From Buttiauxella sp. B2 (GTDB lineage Bacteria; Pseudomonadota; Gammaproteobacteria; Enterobacterales; Enterobacteriaceae): a stretch of 64,000 nucleotides of DNA. Positions 36,329 to 47,127 of this stretch are shown in pieces (the first letter of the stretch is position 1; the number at the start of each line of letters is the position of its first letter). Where the stretch lies: assembly GCF_006376615.1 (NCBI RefSeq), contig NZ_VEXQ01000012.1, positions 1 to 64,000 on the forward strand, given 5' to 3'. A program made the position numbers and the translations under genes. The notes beneath the pieces were generated by a model. The model did no database searches. It had not been told where the DNA came from and saw only the letters and a list, made by a program, of their open reading frames with translations.

Positions 36329-37861
36329 TTACTGCTGCGGAACAGCCGGCGCTTCTAGTTCAGGTGCTGGAGCCACTTCTGGTTCGCCAGTACCTGCCAT
36401 ACCAAACATGCCAAACAGTTCGCTGAGGGTCATTTTCTGTCCGTTCAGTGTGACCTGGCCGTTCGCATATTGCAGGCTGGAAACCACTTTGTTGTCTTCC
36501 ATTGAAGTCACGCGGAACATTTGCCCCATCGCGGCCAGACCTTTGACTTGCTGGTCAGCAAGTTTAGCGGCTTCGGCTGGTTGATACCCTTCAAGCTGCG
36601 CAACTTGAGTCATCAGCTCAGTCGCCATGTCCACTGGGATAACCAGTTTGCTATCCAGCGATTTCACTACACGATTAAGCTGTTCTTCCGGAGTTGTTGC
36701 TTCGCCTGTTGCTTGAGCGGGATCTTTTAGGAACAACGAAAGGTTAAAACTACTTTCACCTTTTGCATTTGTCCAGCTCAGCGGAGCAACGGTAATCACC
36801 GGATCACCTTTCAACAGCAGCGGCAGGTTAGCAGCAAACAACTCAACAATTTGTTGCTGGTAAATTTCAGGGTTTTGCGCGATTGCAGGGTCAGCCAACA
36901 GTTTCTGCGACTCTGCGTTATATTTCTGGCTGAATTCATGCACTGCTGCACCATCAAGGTTACCGATTTTGAGCGTTAATTTGCCGCTACCGATATCTTT
37001 ATTCTGTACTTTCAGTGAGTTCAGGGTGTAATTGATTTGCCCGGAAAGATGCTTTTTATCTTCCTGAATTTCAGATTTGGCATCGATGTTAAACCCTTCC
37101 AACACTGCCATTTCTTTGCCTTCGATGGAAACGGCAAGCTTCTCGATAGTTGCTTTTTGGCTACCAATGCGTTCGATAAATTCGCTACGCGTACTGTTGC
37201 CTTCGGTTTTGATGCCGTTGAAGGTCATCTGCACGTGCTGGCCGTATTGGTTAACGGTTTTAACCAGGCCACTTTGTGCTTCACCGCTAATAGCAATTTT
37301 ATCGCCCTGGCCGTCTACTTCAGCCTTGAACTCACCACCGCTAAAGGCCACTTTCTCTTCGCCATTTTCATAGTTCAGAGGCAGTAACGAGATATCGGAA
37401 GAGGTATCACCGCTGTAGCCGATACGAGTTTGCGCATCAATAAAGGACTGGCCTTTAGCAATATCAAACAATGGCTTAGTGGTTGGGTTGTTGACCAACG
37501 TTGTGTGGACTGATGCCATAGAAGGCAGAAGATTGAATTTTTTTAGCTGTGCAAACGGTAACGGGCCGTGATCGATAGTTTCGTTAAACACGATGCTTTG
37601 ATCAGGCTTGAGGAGGGCACTCGTCATTCCCGCTGTAGGTTTGAGGACCAACTGCATGGAGCTGTGGAACAGGCCACGATGATAATCCTGGTAGCTTAGC
37701 GTCAAGCCAGCTTCCGGCGAGGCTTTGTTTAGTTCGGCATTCGCGTTGCTTATCATCTCCGCCATGCGGCCTTCAAGCTGTTTGCCAGTGTACCAGGATG
37801 CACCTGTCCACACCACGCCCAGAGCCACAATAACACTTACAGCAACCAGTGATTTTTTCAT
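36329..37861 (-). CDS. ydgA: DUF945 family protein YdgA
   Basis: 510-residue envelope protein with one N-terminal membrane anchor (KKSLVAVSVIVALGVVWTGASWYTGKQLE). It matches E. coli YdgA (502 residues) in N-terminus, in the NETIDHGPLPFAQLKKFNLLPSMASVHTTLVNN-like region and in SLKVQNKDIGSGKLTLK. The family's biochemical role is unclear. The start at 37861 (MKKSLVAV) copies E. coli; an ATG at 37876 (MDYNRM) with AGG upstream is an alternative. A repeated Pro/Ala/Glu-rich tail replaces the E. coli C-terminus. It precedes manA by 134 bases. Confidence 0.92.
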   Translation of the reverse strand: MKKSLVAVSVIVALGVVWTGASWYTGKQLEGRMAEMISNANAELNKASPEAGLTLSYQDYHRGLFHSSMQLVLKPTAGMTSALLKPDQSIVFNETIDHGPLPFAQLKKFNLLPSMASVHTTLVNNPTTKPLFDIAKGQSFIDAQTRIGYSGDTSSDISLLPLNYENGEEKVAFSGGEFKAEVDGQGDKIAISGEAQSGLVKTVNQYGQHVQMTFNGIKTEGNSTRSEFIERIGSQKATIEKLAVSIEGKEMAVLEGFNIDAKSEIQEDKKHLSGQINYTLNSLKVQNKDIGSGKLTLKIGNLDGAAVHEFSQKYNAESQKLLADPAIAQNPEIYQQQIVELFAANLPLLLKGDPVITVAPLSWTNAKGESSFNLSLFLKDPAQATGEATTPEEQLNRVVKSLDSKLVIPVDMATELMTQVAQLEGYQPAEAAKLADQQVKGLAAMGQMFRVTSMEDNKVVSSLQYANGQVTLNGQKMTLSELFGMFGMAGTGEPEVAPAPELEAPAVPQQ

Positions 37862-37995
37862 TCTGTTGTAGTCCATATTAAGAATACCTGCCGGTCGTCC
37901 TCCGACAGATGATTGAAATGCCAATAGGCATTTAATAAAATTTGTGCCCTGAGCATAGCAACCTTTGTCTTAAAAGGTCAGTAGCTGATGCAAAA

Positions 37996-39168
37996 TCAGA
38001 TTTTAGAATACACGCGTGCAACTCGGCCAACACCACTGATGGAAACCGGTGATTCTTCAGCAGAGATAAAGGCAGATTCACCTGGTTTGAGTACCAATTG
38101 TTGTTGACCTTTGCTCAATAAAGCTTCGCCTTCGGTGCAAAATACGATGGCAGCACTAGGTTGCGCGAGGCTGACTTGTTGGGTGCTGAGGTCGTGCAAA
38201 GAGAACGCGAAGTCATCAACAGGAATAGGGAAATCCAGGTCGTTATCGTGTTTCTCAGGTTTAGTCAGTAACTCAGCGGCAGGTTTTGGCACAAACTTAA
38301 CATTTGCCACAAGCTCTGGAATGTCGATGTATTTGGGCGTCAGACCTGCGCGCAGTACGTTATCTGAGTTCGCCATCACTTCTAGTGCCACACCTTTCAG
38401 GTATGCGTGTGGTGTTTCCGCGAACAAGAACATCGCTTCGCCCGGCTGCAATTTCACCACGTTTAACAGCAGCGGCGAGAACAAGCCGCTGTCGTCCGGG
38501 TAAAACTCAGAAATTACACGAATCGTTTCCCACGGTTCGCCTTGTTGGTTATTCAGTGCGGCTTTCAACACACCCAGCGCGCGGGATTTCTCTGCATCTT
38601 TCATATTCAGCAAGCTTGCAAATAGCTGTGACAAACGTTCAGCATTCGGCTCTTGCAGGAAATGTGCGATGGCAGGATGTGCGCCGGAAACAGGCTGGAG
38701 CAAAGACACGATGTCGGAAAACTCACGGAAAGCGTTCATTGCAAGGAATGGCGTCAGAGCGAAAACCAGTTCTGGTTTGTGGTTCGGATCTTTGTAGTTA
38801 CGCTCGGCCGCATCTAATGGAATGCCCGCCGCATTTTCTTTGGCAAAACCAATTTCGGACGCTTTCTTGTTAGGGTGCACCTGAATAGAAAGGGGTTGAT
38901 CGGCGCACAGCACTTTGAAGAGGAACGGTAACTCACCAAAACGCTCTGCAACGGCCTTGCCTAAAAGCGCAGGTTTGTTAGCCTCAATCACGTCACGAAG
39001 TGAACGCTGCTTGCCATTATCAAGAATTTTTGAGCTGCTTTTTGGGTGTGCACCCATCCAGAGTTCCGCCATCGGCTGGTTTTCTGGATTTTCCACACCA
39101 TAAAGTTCCGTTAACGCAGTTTTACTTCCCCATGCATAGTTTTGCACTGAGTTAATGAGTTTTTGCAT
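37996..39168 (-). CDS. manA: Mannose-6-phosphate isomerase ManA
   Basis: Type I zinc phosphomannose isomerase of 390 residues (E. coli 391), interconverting mannose 6-phosphate and fructose 6-phosphate. Metal-site motifs include IQVHPNK (Gln, His), and NHKPELVFAL (Glu), with the catalytic arginine near GLTPKY. The start MQKLINSVQNYAWGSKTALTE is identical to the E. coli protein. It is divergent from fumA over a 206-base spacer. Confidence 0.96.
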   Translation of the reverse strand: MQKLINSVQNYAWGSKTALTELYGVENPENQPMAELWMGAHPKSSSKILDNGKQRSLRDVIEANKPALLGKAVAERFGELPFLFKVLCADQPLSIQVHPNKKASEIGFAKENAAGIPLDAAERNYKDPNHKPELVFALTPFLAMNAFREFSDIVSLLQPVSGAHPAIAHFLQEPNAERLSQLFASLLNMKDAEKSRALGVLKAALNNQQGEPWETIRVISEFYPDDSGLFSPLLLNVVKLQPGEAMFLFAETPHAYLKGVALEVMANSDNVLRAGLTPKYIDIPELVANVKFVPKPAAELLTKPEKHDNDLDFPIPVDDFAFSLHDLSTQQVSLAQPSAAIVFCTEGEALLSKGQQQLVLKPGESAFISAEESPVSISGVGRVARVYSKI

Positions 39169-39374
39169 TATCAAGCCCTGTTGTAGTCTAGCTAAAGTTC
39201 CGACTATTAAACCAATTATCTGAGGTGAAGTAACCAGGGGAGTAAAAAGTCGTATTAGTCTCAGTTTTTGTTAAAAAATTGTGTAGCATATTGTGACTTG
39301 TATTGTTAACGCAGCACCTGGTCTTGCGCTAAAAGATAAAAATTAACGTAGCTGATGTCGTAAGTGAGAGAACA

Positions 39375-41021
39375 ATGTCGAATAAAGCCTTTCATTATCA
39401 AGAGCCGTTCCCGTTAAAAAAAGATGAAACTGAGTATTACCTGCTAAGCAGCGATTATGTTTCAGTATCCGAGTTCGAAGGGCAGGAAGTCCTCAAAGTT
39501 GATCCTAAAGCCCTCACTTTACTCACCCAACACGCCTTCCACGATGCCTCCTTTATGTTGCGCCCGGCCCATCAACAGCAGGTGGCCGATATCCTGAATG
39601 ACCCAGAAGCCAGCGAAAACGATAAGTACGTTGCCCTTCAGTTCTTGCGTAATTCCGAAATCGCTGCAAAAGGCATTTTGCCAACCTGCCAGGATACCGG
39701 CACGGCGATTATCATGGGTAAAAAAGGCCAGCGTGTCTGGACCGGCGGTGGGGATGAAGAGGCACTTTCGCGCGGCGTCTATAACACCTTTATTGAAGAT
39801 AACCTGCGCTACTCGCAAAACGCGGCGCTGGATATGTATAAAGAAGTGAACACCGGCACCAACTTGCCTGCGCAAATCGATCTCTACAGTGTTGATGGTG
39901 CTGAGTACAAATTCCTCTGCATCGCCAAAGGTGGTGGTTCAGCGAATAAAACTTATCTGTACCAGGAAACTAAGGCGCTACTGAGTCCTGGTCGCTTGAA
40001 AGATTATCTGGTCGAGAAAATGCGTAGCCTCGGCACTGCAGCATGCCCGCCATATCACGTGGCATTCGTCATTGGTGGCACTTCGGCAGAAGCTACGCTT
40101 AAAACCGTGAAGCTCGCCTCAACTAAATACTACGATGGGCTGCCAACTGAGGGTAACGAACACGGCCAGGCATTCCGCGACGTTCAACTCGAAGAAGAAC
40201 TGTTGGAAGAAGCGCAGAATTTAGGGCTGGGCGCGCAGTTTGGCGGCAAATATTTCGCGCACGATATCCGCGTAGTGCGTCTGCCGCGTCATGGCGCATC
40301 ATGCCCAATTGGCATGGGTGTTTCATGTTCAGCCGATCGCAACATCAAAGCGAAGATCAATCGCGATGGTATTTGGATCGAAAAGCTCGAACATAACCCT
40401 GGAAAATTTATTCCTCAGGAATTACGTCAGGCAGGTGAAGGTGAGGCGATTAAAGTTAACCTCAATCGTCCAATGAGCGAAATCCTTAAACAGTTATCAC
40501 AATACCCTGTTTCTACGCGTCTTTCCCTTAGCGGGACGATTATTGTGGCACGTGACATCGCCCACGCTAAACTCAAAGAGCGGATCGACAATGGAGAAGG
40601 TTTGCCGCAATACATCAAGGACCATCCAGTGTATTACGCGGGCCCTGCCAAAACACCAGATGGTTATGCGTCAGGTTCGCTTGGGCCGACCACTGCCGGG
40701 CGTATGGATTCTTACGTTGATCTCTTACAAGCCAACGGTGGCAGCATGGTGATGCTGGCAAAAGGCAACCGTAGCCAACAAGTTACTGATGCATGCCACA
40801 AACACGGTGGTTTCTATCTTGGCAGCATCGGCGGCCCGGCGGCGGTTCTGGCGCAACAAAGCATTAAGAGTCTGGATTGTGTTGAATACGCCGAGTTGGG
40901 GATGGAAGCCATCTGGAAAATAGAAGTTGAAGATTTCCCGGCCTTTATTCTGGTTGATGACAAGGGCAACGATTTCTTCCAGAAAATACATGCCTCTCAA
41001 TGTACAAGATGTGTGAAGTAA
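39375..41021 (+). CDS. fumA: Class I fumarate hydratase FumA
   Basis: Oxygen-sensitive [4Fe-4S] fumarase of 548 residues, the same as E. coli FumA, hydrating fumarate to malate in the TCA cycle. Cluster cysteines are visible as Cys105 in LPTCQDTGT, the cysteine in AACPPYH and that in GVSCSADRN. It ends QCTRCVK as in E. coli. Followed by a strong terminator and then fumC, the usual fumA-fumC arrangement. Confidence 0.97.
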   Translation: MSNKAFHYQEPFPLKKDETEYYLLSSDYVSVSEFEGQEVLKVDPKALTLLTQHAFHDASFMLRPAHQQQVADILNDPEASENDKYVALQFLRNSEIAAKGILPTCQDTGTAIIMGKKGQRVWTGGGDEEALSRGVYNTFIEDNLRYSQNAALDMYKEVNTGTNLPAQIDLYSVDGAEYKFLCIAKGGGSANKTYLYQETKALLSPGRLKDYLVEKMRSLGTAACPPYHVAFVIGGTSAEATLKTVKLASTKYYDGLPTEGNEHGQAFRDVQLEEELLEEAQNLGLGAQFGGKYFAHDIRVVRLPRHGASCPIGMGVSCSADRNIKAKINRDGIWIEKLEHNPGKFIPQELRQAGEGEAIKVNLNRPMSEILKQLSQYPVSTRLSLSGTIIVARDIAHAKLKERIDNGEGLPQYIKDHPVYYAGPAKTPDGYASGSLGPTTAGRMDSYVDLLQANGGSMVMLAKGNRSQQVTDACHKHGGFYLGSIGGPAAVLAQQSIKSLDCVEYAELGMEAIWKIEVEDFPAFILVDDKGNDFFQKIHASQCTRCVK

Positions 41022-41031
41022 ACATCTCAAG

Positions 41032-41054
41032 CCGCCCATAAGGGCGGTTTTTTT
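41032..41054 (+). terminator. Rho-independent terminator between fumA and fumC
   Basis: CCGCCC-ATAA-GGGCGG is followed by seven T residues, eleven bases after the fumA stop. fumC therefore probably also has its own promoter or depends on read-through. Confidence 0.9.
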
Positions 41055-41072
41055 AGCTCAAAGGAGAATGAA

Positions 41073-42470
41073 ATGGCATCCGTACGTTTTGAAAAAGACT
41101 CAATGGGCCCGATCGACGTTCCGGCAGATAAACTGTGGGGTGCTCAAACTCAGCGCTCACTTGAGCATTTCCGTATTTCAACCGAAAAAATGCCCACGGC
41201 GCTGATTCATGCGTTGGCGTTAACCAAACGAGCGGCCGCGAAGGTCAACATGGATTTGGGTTTGCTGGCCACAGAGCGCGGAACAGCCATTATTCAAGCG
41301 GCCGATGAAGTTCTGGAAGGCAAACATCCCGACGAGTTCCCTCTGGCTATCTGGCAAACCGGTTCTGGCACCCAGAGCAATATGAACATGAACGAAGTGC
41401 TGGCAAACCGGGCGAGCGAGATCCTCGGCGGTGTGCGTGGTATGGAGCGCAAAGTTCATCCTAATGACGATGTGAATAAGAGCCAAAGCTCGAATGACGT
41501 TTTCCCAACGGCGATGCACGTCGCAGCGGTGATTGCGGTACGCGAGCAACTGATCCCACAACTTAACGTACTGAAAACCACATTGCAGGGCAAAGCTGAA
41601 GCCTTCCGCGATATTGTTAAAATTGGTCGTACGCACTTGCAGGACGCCACACCGCTAACTTTAGGCCAGGAGATTTCCGGCTGGGTGGCGATGCTCGAGC
41701 ATAACCTCAAACACGTCGAGAACAGCCTGCCGCACGTTGCAGAGCTGGCATTGGGCGGGACTGCGGTTGGAACTGGGTTGAATACGCATCCGGAATACGC
41801 GGTGCGCGTCGCTAAAGAACTGGCGGAAATTACCCGGCAACCGTTTGTCACCGCGCCAAATAAATTCGAAGCACTGGCAACCTGCGATGCGCTGGTTCAT
41901 GCCCATGGGGCATTAAAAGGACTTGCGGCGTCGTTGATGAAAATCGCCAACGATGTACGTTGGTTATCTTCTGGGCCGCGTTGTGGGATTGGTGAAATCG
42001 CAATTCCTGAGAACGAACCTGGTAGTTCAATCATGCCAGGAAAGGTCAACCCAACCCAATGCGAAGCAATGACAATGCTGTGCTGCCAGGTGATGGGTAA
42101 CGATGTCGCAGTGAATATGGGGGGAGCATCCGGCAACTTTGAGCTGAACGTTTATCGCCCGATGGTGATTCATAACTTCCTGCAATCTGTGCGTTTACTC
42201 GCCGATGGTATGGAAAGCTTTAACGAACATTGTGCTGTGGGTATCGAACCGAATCGTGACCGAATCACGCAATTGCTCAATGAATCGCTGATGCTGGTGA
42301 CCGCACTTAATACTCATATTGGCTACGACAAAGCAGCAGAAATCGCCAAGAAAGCCCATAAAGAAGGGCTGACTCTTAAAGCATCTGCATTAACACTCGG
42401 TTATTTGACTGAGGACGAATTCGATGCCTGGGTGCGCCCGGAAGAGATGGTTGGCAGCATGAAACAGTAA
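41073..42470 (+). CDS. fumC: Class II fumarate hydratase FumC
   Basis: Iron-free, oxygen-stable fumarase of 465 residues (E. coli 467), used when iron is short or superoxide is high. The aspartase/fumarase signature [16 protein letters not shown] is present, as are the substrate-binding [14 protein letters not shown] and the catalytic [16 protein letters not shown]. The ATG is preceded by AAAGGAG. It is convergent with tus. Confidence 0.97.
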   Translation: MASVRFEKDSMGPIDVPADKLWGAQTQRSLEHFRISTEKMPTALIHALALTKRAAAKVNMDLGLLATERGTAIIQAADEVLEGKHPDEFPLAIWQTGSGTQSNMNMNEVLANRASEILGGVRGMERKVHPNDDVNKSQSSNDVFPTAMHVAAVIAVREQLIPQLNVLKTTLQGKAEAFRDIVKIGRTHLQDATPLTLGQEISGWVAMLEHNLKHVENSLPHVAELALGGTAVGTGLNTHPEYAVRVAKELAEITRQPFVTAPNKFEALATCDALVHAHGALKGLAASLMKIANDVRWLSSGPRCGIGEIAIPENEPGSSIMPGKVNPTQCEAMTMLCCQVMGNDVAVNMGGASGNFELNVYRPMVIHNFLQSVRLLADGMESFNEHCAVGIEPNRDRITQLLNESLMLVTALNTHIGYDKAAEIAKKAHKEGLTLKASALTLGYLTEDEFDAWVRPEEMVGSMKQ

Positions 42471-42480
42471 GTTTTACCGT

Positions 42481-42514
42481 GCCTGCATCTATTCTTCGCA
42501 ATACAGATGCAGGC
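42481..42514. terminator. Convergent fumC-tus hairpin
   Basis: GCCTGCATCT-N14-AGATGCAGGC is a perfect ten-base-pair stem starting ten bases after fumC. It reaches into the last codons of tus (stop at 42489), so tus coding DNA forms half the structure. No long T tract is present on either side; it may work as a shared 3' end. Confidence 0.55.
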
Positions 42515-43418
42515 GTGGGATCACCAACCGCAGCGGTTGAGCATCCGGCTTATAACGATGGCGAATATTATCCGCGTCATAATTCAGCAGCTCCCCCATA
42601 TCCGGTGGCATTTCGCCACGGTCAGAGTTACACAATACGACAAGTGGTGAAGGGCAGGCGTGTTGTACCTGCTTTTTGCGCGCCTGATACCAGGCGCGGG
42701 CCACAGGCTGCACTTTTACCGGTCGTTTAATCTTCAGGCGTACATTATCTGACAGGCTGCTGATGGCGTTTAGTTCGCGTGTAATCTGTTCGGCCCATTG
42801 CTCACGGGTATACGGCGGTACGGCGCGATTAGCCATTAAGCTCTTTTCGAGTATCTCAATAACTTCGCGACGGGTGTAATTCTTGATAATTTGCTTGTTG
42901 GCCCAGCCAAAGTTCAGCGTGGTGGGGTTTTCCAGCAGGGTGATTGTGCGGTACGCGTTCAGGGTGATAAGCCCGGGAATATGGCGATGAACCCATTCAA
43001 AGCGCTGCACACTGGGTAAACCTGATTCCACACTGATAATGTTTTCAAAATCATGCTTGAGCTGGTTAATTCGGTTAACTAGCATTTGAGTTTGGCTGCG
43101 TGCCATATCATCTACTTGATAGCAAACGGCTCCTGGTAGGCGCACTGCGGCCTTGCTGCTGGTTTTTTCTGATTGTTGCTGAATAAACAAACGGGTGAGG
43201 TGGGTAAGAGTGGCTTGATGTGCCTCTTTGCCAACCAACTGCTGTACCTCGATTTGAGTGACAGCATCATGCTCTTTGCCTTTATCCACAAGAGGTAACG
43301 GGAAGACACGACTCACTAATAATCTATAACTATCGAGCTGCTCACGCAGTTGATGGAGAGCCTGCTCGAGCTCACGAAAAGTTCTGTTCAATCGCTCAAT
43401 CAAATCATATTTTGCCAT
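42489..43418 (-). CDS. tus: Replication terminus site-binding protein Tus
   Basis: 309 residues, the same length as E. coli Tus. The monomer binds Ter sites and stops the replicative helicase from one side. It begins [18 protein letters not shown] as typical, and retains the [26 protein letters not shown]-like region ([17 protein letters not shown]) containing the Ter-contacting helix and HKNLHS-equivalent basic strands near [18 protein letters not shown] Ter site lies directly upstream and should mediate autorepression. Confidence 0.95.
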   Translation of the reverse strand: MAKYDLIERLNRTFRELEQALHQLREQLDSYRLLVSRVFPLPLVDKGKEHDAVTQIEVQQLVGKEAHQATLTHLTRLFIQQQSEKTSSKAAVRLPGAVCYQVDDMARSQTQMLVNRINQLKHDFENIISVESGLPSVQRFEWVHRHIPGLITLNAYRTITLLENPTTLNFGWANKQIIKNYTRREVIEILEKSLMANRAVPPYTREQWAEQITRELNAISSLSDNVRLKIKRPVKVQPVARAWYQARKKQVQHACPSPLVVLCNSDRGEMPPDMGELLNYDADNIRHRYKPDAQPLRLVIPRLHLYCEE

Positions 43419-43430
43419 TTCGCCACCCGA

Positions 43431-43446
43431 TTAGTTACAACATACT
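43431..43446 (-). other. Replication fork arrest site (TerB-like)
   Basis: The minus strand reads AGTATGTTGTAACTAA, identical over 16 bases to the E. coli Ter core and placed 13 bases upstream of the tus ATG, like TerB. From the known polarity (critical G-C pair at the AGTATG end), the blocking face points to higher coordinates, so forks moving leftward would be arrested. Binding of Tus here would also repress tus. Confidence 0.93.
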
Positions 43447-43519
43447 AAAGAATTTATAACACAGAGAGACGAGCCTGACCACCGTCGTTGCAGTTGTCAG
43501 GCAGGGGAAGATTCGATTT

Positions 43520-44836
43520 TTAGCGGCGAGGAGTAATCGATGCTAACGGCAGAGGTGATTCGGTTTTTATCGGCCAGCTAAAGCGGAAACGAGCGCCACC
43601 CAGAGCACCGCTGTCTACTGCAACGGTACCTTCCATTGCGGTTGCAACCGAATGAACAATCGCCAGCCCAAGTCCGCAGCCTCCCGTTGCGCGATCACGG
43701 CTTGGGTCGAGTCGTACAAAGGGTTCAAACACCCGTTGGCGTTCCTCAGCAGGAATGCCGGGGCCGTCATCTTCAACCTGTAAAATAGCGGTTTGCTCAT
43801 CAAGCCACAGGCTGATGCGCAGTTTCTCTTTGCTGTAACGAAGTGCATTGTTAACGAGGTTATCTGTCACACGTTCCATCAGGCGTAGGTCAATCAGGCC
43901 AAAATCCCCAGCGGGTGGGGTATCCAACAGAATGTCGAGATGCGGATGGATAATTCTGACATCCGCAATATGGTCATTGAGCCAGAGGGGGACATTAACG
44001 CTCGCCAGTTGCAACTCGGTTTGTGGGCGATCCAGACGTGCGTAGGTCAGCAGTTCTTCAATTAGTGCTTCCAGTTGGCCAATGTCGCGGTTTAGCGCCA
44101 GTGATTCCGCTTCAGTAAGATTATCACTCATCTCCAGGCGATAGCGTAAACGCACGAGCGGGGTTCGCAACTCATGAGCAATGCCGTCTATCAGCATCTT
44201 TTTACTGGCAATTTGTGCATTAATACTATCGGCCATCTGGTTAAAGGCGACACCTAAGCGTTCAAAACTTGAAGCACTGTCAAAATGGATTCGTTCATCA
44301 AGATGTCCTTTGCCCAACCTTTGCGCTGCCATTTCCAGCTTGAGCATGTCCTTCCAGTGCGGGCGCATCCAGATAAACACCGGGAAGGCGAGGGAGATCG
44401 CGATAAACGCCATAAGCATGACATCCAGCAAACGCATCTGGTGTAAGAAAAAGAGATAAGGAATCGGGCCGACCGCCAGTACGTAATGGCTGCGAGGAAT
44501 GCGCTGAATAAACGTGTATTCCTCGTCGAGCGCGACAATTTCCCCGGCACGTAGATGATGCATGGTCATTTCATCAAGCTTGAATTTTTCTATCGGCTCA
44601 ATATGCAGCTTGAAGGATAAATTAAGATCAAGATCTTTGATGGTGCGGTTCCAGTCACGTGGGGGAATTTCCCGCAACTCACTGCGCATCAAATATAAAG
44701 AACTTTTCATTAAGTCGTCCAGCGACTGGCGACCGGCACGCTCAGCAGTAAATTTATACACCAGGCCAACCAACATGGTCATCACCAGAAAGCAGACGAA
44801 GAGTAAAAGATAGAACTGAATAAATAACTTTTTCAA
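43520..44836 (-). CDS. rstB: Sensor histidine kinase RstB
   Basis: Membrane sensor kinase of 438 residues, partner of RstA. Two membrane segments (about 7-27 and 137-157) flank a periplasmic domain. HAMP follows, then the H box IAHELRTPLVRLRYR, N box NNALRYSKE, and G boxes VEDDGPGIP and GGCGLGLAIVHS. In E. coli rstB directly follows rstA; here a 2.1 kb EAL gene lies between. It ends close to the Ter site and tus as in E. coli. Confidence 0.95.
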   Translation of the reverse strand: MKKLFIQFYLLLFVCFLVMTMLVGLVYKFTAERAGRQSLDDLMKSSLYLMRSELREIPPRDWNRTIKDLDLNLSFKLHIEPIEKFKLDEMTMHHLRAGEIVALDEEYTFIQRIPRSHYVLAVGPIPYLFFLHQMRLLDVMLMAFIAISLAFPVFIWMRPHWKDMLKLEMAAQRLGKGHLDERIHFDSASSFERLGVAFNQMADSINAQIASKKMLIDGIAHELRTPLVRLRYRLEMSDNLTEAESLALNRDIGQLEALIEELLTYARLDRPQTELQLASVNVPLWLNDHIADVRIIHPHLDILLDTPPAGDFGLIDLRLMERVTDNLVNNALRYSKEKLRISLWLDEQTAILQVEDDGPGIPAEERQRVFEPFVRLDPSRDRATGGCGLGLAIVHSVATAMEGTVAVDSGALGGARFRFSWPIKTESPLPLASITPRR

Positions 44837-45015
44837 CGAAAATCACCGGCTTATCAGTTGGTTGGGTGCTGCATCCTGGTATTCAGGAGCACCAGGGGAC
44901 ATGAATGAGTGAATTTTAGAGTTTTCATGCCCCAACGAGCGGCTATGAAAGCAGGGTTTGCTCCTGCTGACAATATCTGGTGTACATAAGTGTGGTGTAA
45001 TTAATGACGCAGAGG

Positions 45016-47127
45016 TTAAACCAGTACTTCTATATTGGGCTGTAAAGGAGGTTGCTGGTTATCATTTTTATGTTGCTCAGCGAGGAGCTGGCAGATGACT
45101 TTTCCCGGTAACGGGCGGTGGAACAGAAAACCCTGACAGAATTCAATTCCAGCTAATTGTACCTGCTCTAATTCTTTTTGTGTTTCAACACCTTCGATAA
45201 GAATTTCACATTGAACCACCATGCACAATTTAACAACCTGTTGCAGGAAGCTAAATCCATCTGGCTTTGCCAGACCGAGCACCATTGATCTATCGAGCTT
45301 TATCTTATCCAGGGGATAACGGGTCAAGTAGTGCAGAGTCGAATAACCAGAGCCAAAGTCATCGAGTGCAATTTTAATACCACGCGAGTGCATATATTCC
45401 AGAACTGCGGCGACACGAACCGGTTCCTGAATTTTTTGTGACTCAGTGATTTCAAATTCCAGAGTCCACCCGGCAGGAAGCCGTTTAGCCATCACCTTGT
45501 GAACAACGTGTAGTAATCTGTAATCGTTTAGCGTTTGAGGCGAAATATTGACAGACAACGTCATGTTCTGTGCATCAGACATGTTCTCACGAACGTAATC
45601 CAGCGCATGTTCCAGTACCCAAAAATCAATCTCTGGCATCAGGCCGGTGCATTCATAGTATTTCAGGAAAGTCGGTGGAGTTATCTTCCCGCAATCGCTT
45701 TGGTGGCGAATAAGCACTTCAAGAGCGACAATTTTATTGTCAGATAAACGAATCTGCGGTTGGTAATGGAGGATGAACTGACCTCTGGTTTGCAGCTTCT
45801 CAATTTGCCTTTGGGCTTCAATATAGCTGTTTTCTTCAACAACATGACTATAGTTAGGTACCATCTCAAAATCAGTCGGTTGGTTGATTTTCATCTCACC
45901 GGTCAGCAAGTCGAGATCGCTATTTTCGGACATTGGCTGTTTTAATGAGCTTCTGACGAACGGCCGATAAATAAACACCCCAAGGATGATAAGCAGAAAG
46001 TAAAGGATTTCGGAGCCGGCTGAGTGACCGCTGGCTAGCCACACTTTAATCGGCCCAGGTGTTGACCAACTGACGATTTCAGAAATTGGCGGGATAATGC
46101 CAAGATAAGTTGCGCTATATGCCACCAGGTAAGAGATTAATGGCGTTACTACAAACGGAATTATCATGACCGGATTCAGGACAATCGGAAAACCAAAAAT
46201 CAGCGGTTCGTTTATGTTAAACAGTGCCATGGGTGCAGCGATACTCAGCAAGCGCCGATGCGGGCTTTTTTTCTGCAACAAAATACAGATGATCAAACTC
46301 AGCGTATTCCCGGTGCCACCGGAATTGCACCACATATCGTAGAAGACGGGGCTGAGAATATTAAGCGCACCATGTCCTGTATGCCAGTCACTGATATTTA
46401 CTTTTGTTGCAGCGGTAAAAGCGACATCAATATCCATAAATAGATAGTAGCCATGAAGGCCAAAGAACCATGGCATGCTACGCAGTAATACATAAGCAAT
46501 GCCATGTAAAAAATCTACTGGATAAAAATAAATAGACAGGTTGCTGAAAAAAGTCATCAGTTTGTTTAGATAACCTTCAGCCCCTAGTTTTATTACACAG
46601 CTGAAGAGGGCGATAATCCCTAGTGTAGTGAAAAAAGAAATAATCGTTACGTTATTGTTATCTTTCCATAGACGAATTTTTAGCAAATATTTACTGACAA
46701 TCTCCTGTAGTACATTGCCAATAATTCCAGATACCAAAGCCATGGGAATACTGATGTCTAAGAAAAACTGGGCATTATCATCAAGGATTCGGCGGAAAAT
46801 CATCAGGGTACTGATGCTCAGTGCGATACAGTATATTTGCGAAAGACGGTTTCTGACAGCCCAGTGAACGGCAATATAAATGTTCATGACCAGCGGGGCG
46901 AGTGCCAGGAAACCAATCTGTAACTGCATGAACCAAATTGCAGCATCGTTGAAGCCTGCTGTTTCACAGATGACCGAAGCGGTAATAACCAGCCCGCGAA
47001 CAATCGATAAGGGAACAATGGCCATAGTGCTGGCAATAATGGCATGAGCATAGCGATTATTTAATAATCTGATTTGGCTGTTATTTAAGCGATGTAACAG
47101 ACTGTTGTTGAACCATGCTTTTATCAC
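45016..47127 (-). CDS. PTS EIIC-like membrane domain fused to EAL c-di-GMP phosphodiesterase domain
   Basis: 703 residues. The first about 390 form a polytopic domain of the lactose/cellobiose EIIC type, with family motifs NSGGTGNTLSLII and FNINEPLIFGFPIVLNP. No EIIA or EIIB domain is present. From about 440 an EAL domain follows. Metal and catalytic residues are all seen: ALEVLIRHQ (EVL in place of EAL), VNISPQTL, LEFEITES, IALDDFGSGYSTLHYL, KLDRSMV, EGVETQKEL and QGFLFHRPL. It is therefore probably an active, membrane-bound cyclic-di-GMP phosphodiesterase whose input may be a sugar; that link is inference. It lies between rstA and rstB, same strand. Confidence 0.9.
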   Translation of the reverse strand: MIKAWFNNSLLHRLNNSQIRLLNNRYAHAIIASTMAIVPLSIVRGLVITASVICETAGFNDAAIWFMQLQIGFLALAPLVMNIYIAVHWAVRNRLSQIYCIALSISTLMIFRRILDDNAQFFLDISIPMALVSGIIGNVLQEIVSKYLLKIRLWKDNNNVTIISFFTTLGIIALFSCVIKLGAEGYLNKLMTFFSNLSIYFYPVDFLHGIAYVLLRSMPWFFGLHGYYLFMDIDVAFTAATKVNISDWHTGHGALNILSPVFYDMWCNSGGTGNTLSLIICILLQKKSPHRRLLSIAAPMALFNINEPLIFGFPIVLNPVMIIPFVVTPLISYLVAYSATYLGIIPPISEIVSWSTPGPIKVWLASGHSAGSEILYFLLIILGVFIYRPFVRSSLKQPMSENSDLDLLTGEMKINQPTDFEMVPNYSHVVEENSYIEAQRQIEKLQTRGQFILHYQPQIRLSDNKIVALEVLIRHQSDCGKITPPTFLKYYECTGLMPEIDFWVLEHALDYVRENMSDAQNMTLSVNISPQTLNDYRLLHVVHKVMAKRLPAGWTLEFEITESQKIQEPVRVAAVLEYMHSRGIKIALDDFGSGYSTLHYLTRYPLDKIKLDRSMVLGLAKPDGFSFLQQVVKLCMVVQCEILIEGVETQKELEQVQLAGIEFCQGFLFHRPLPGKVICQLLAEQHKNDNQQPPLQPNIEVLV

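Noticed and set aside
38304-38873. 189-codon frame antisense to manA
   Set aside because: Fully covered by manA, with no initiation signal or recognisable domains.
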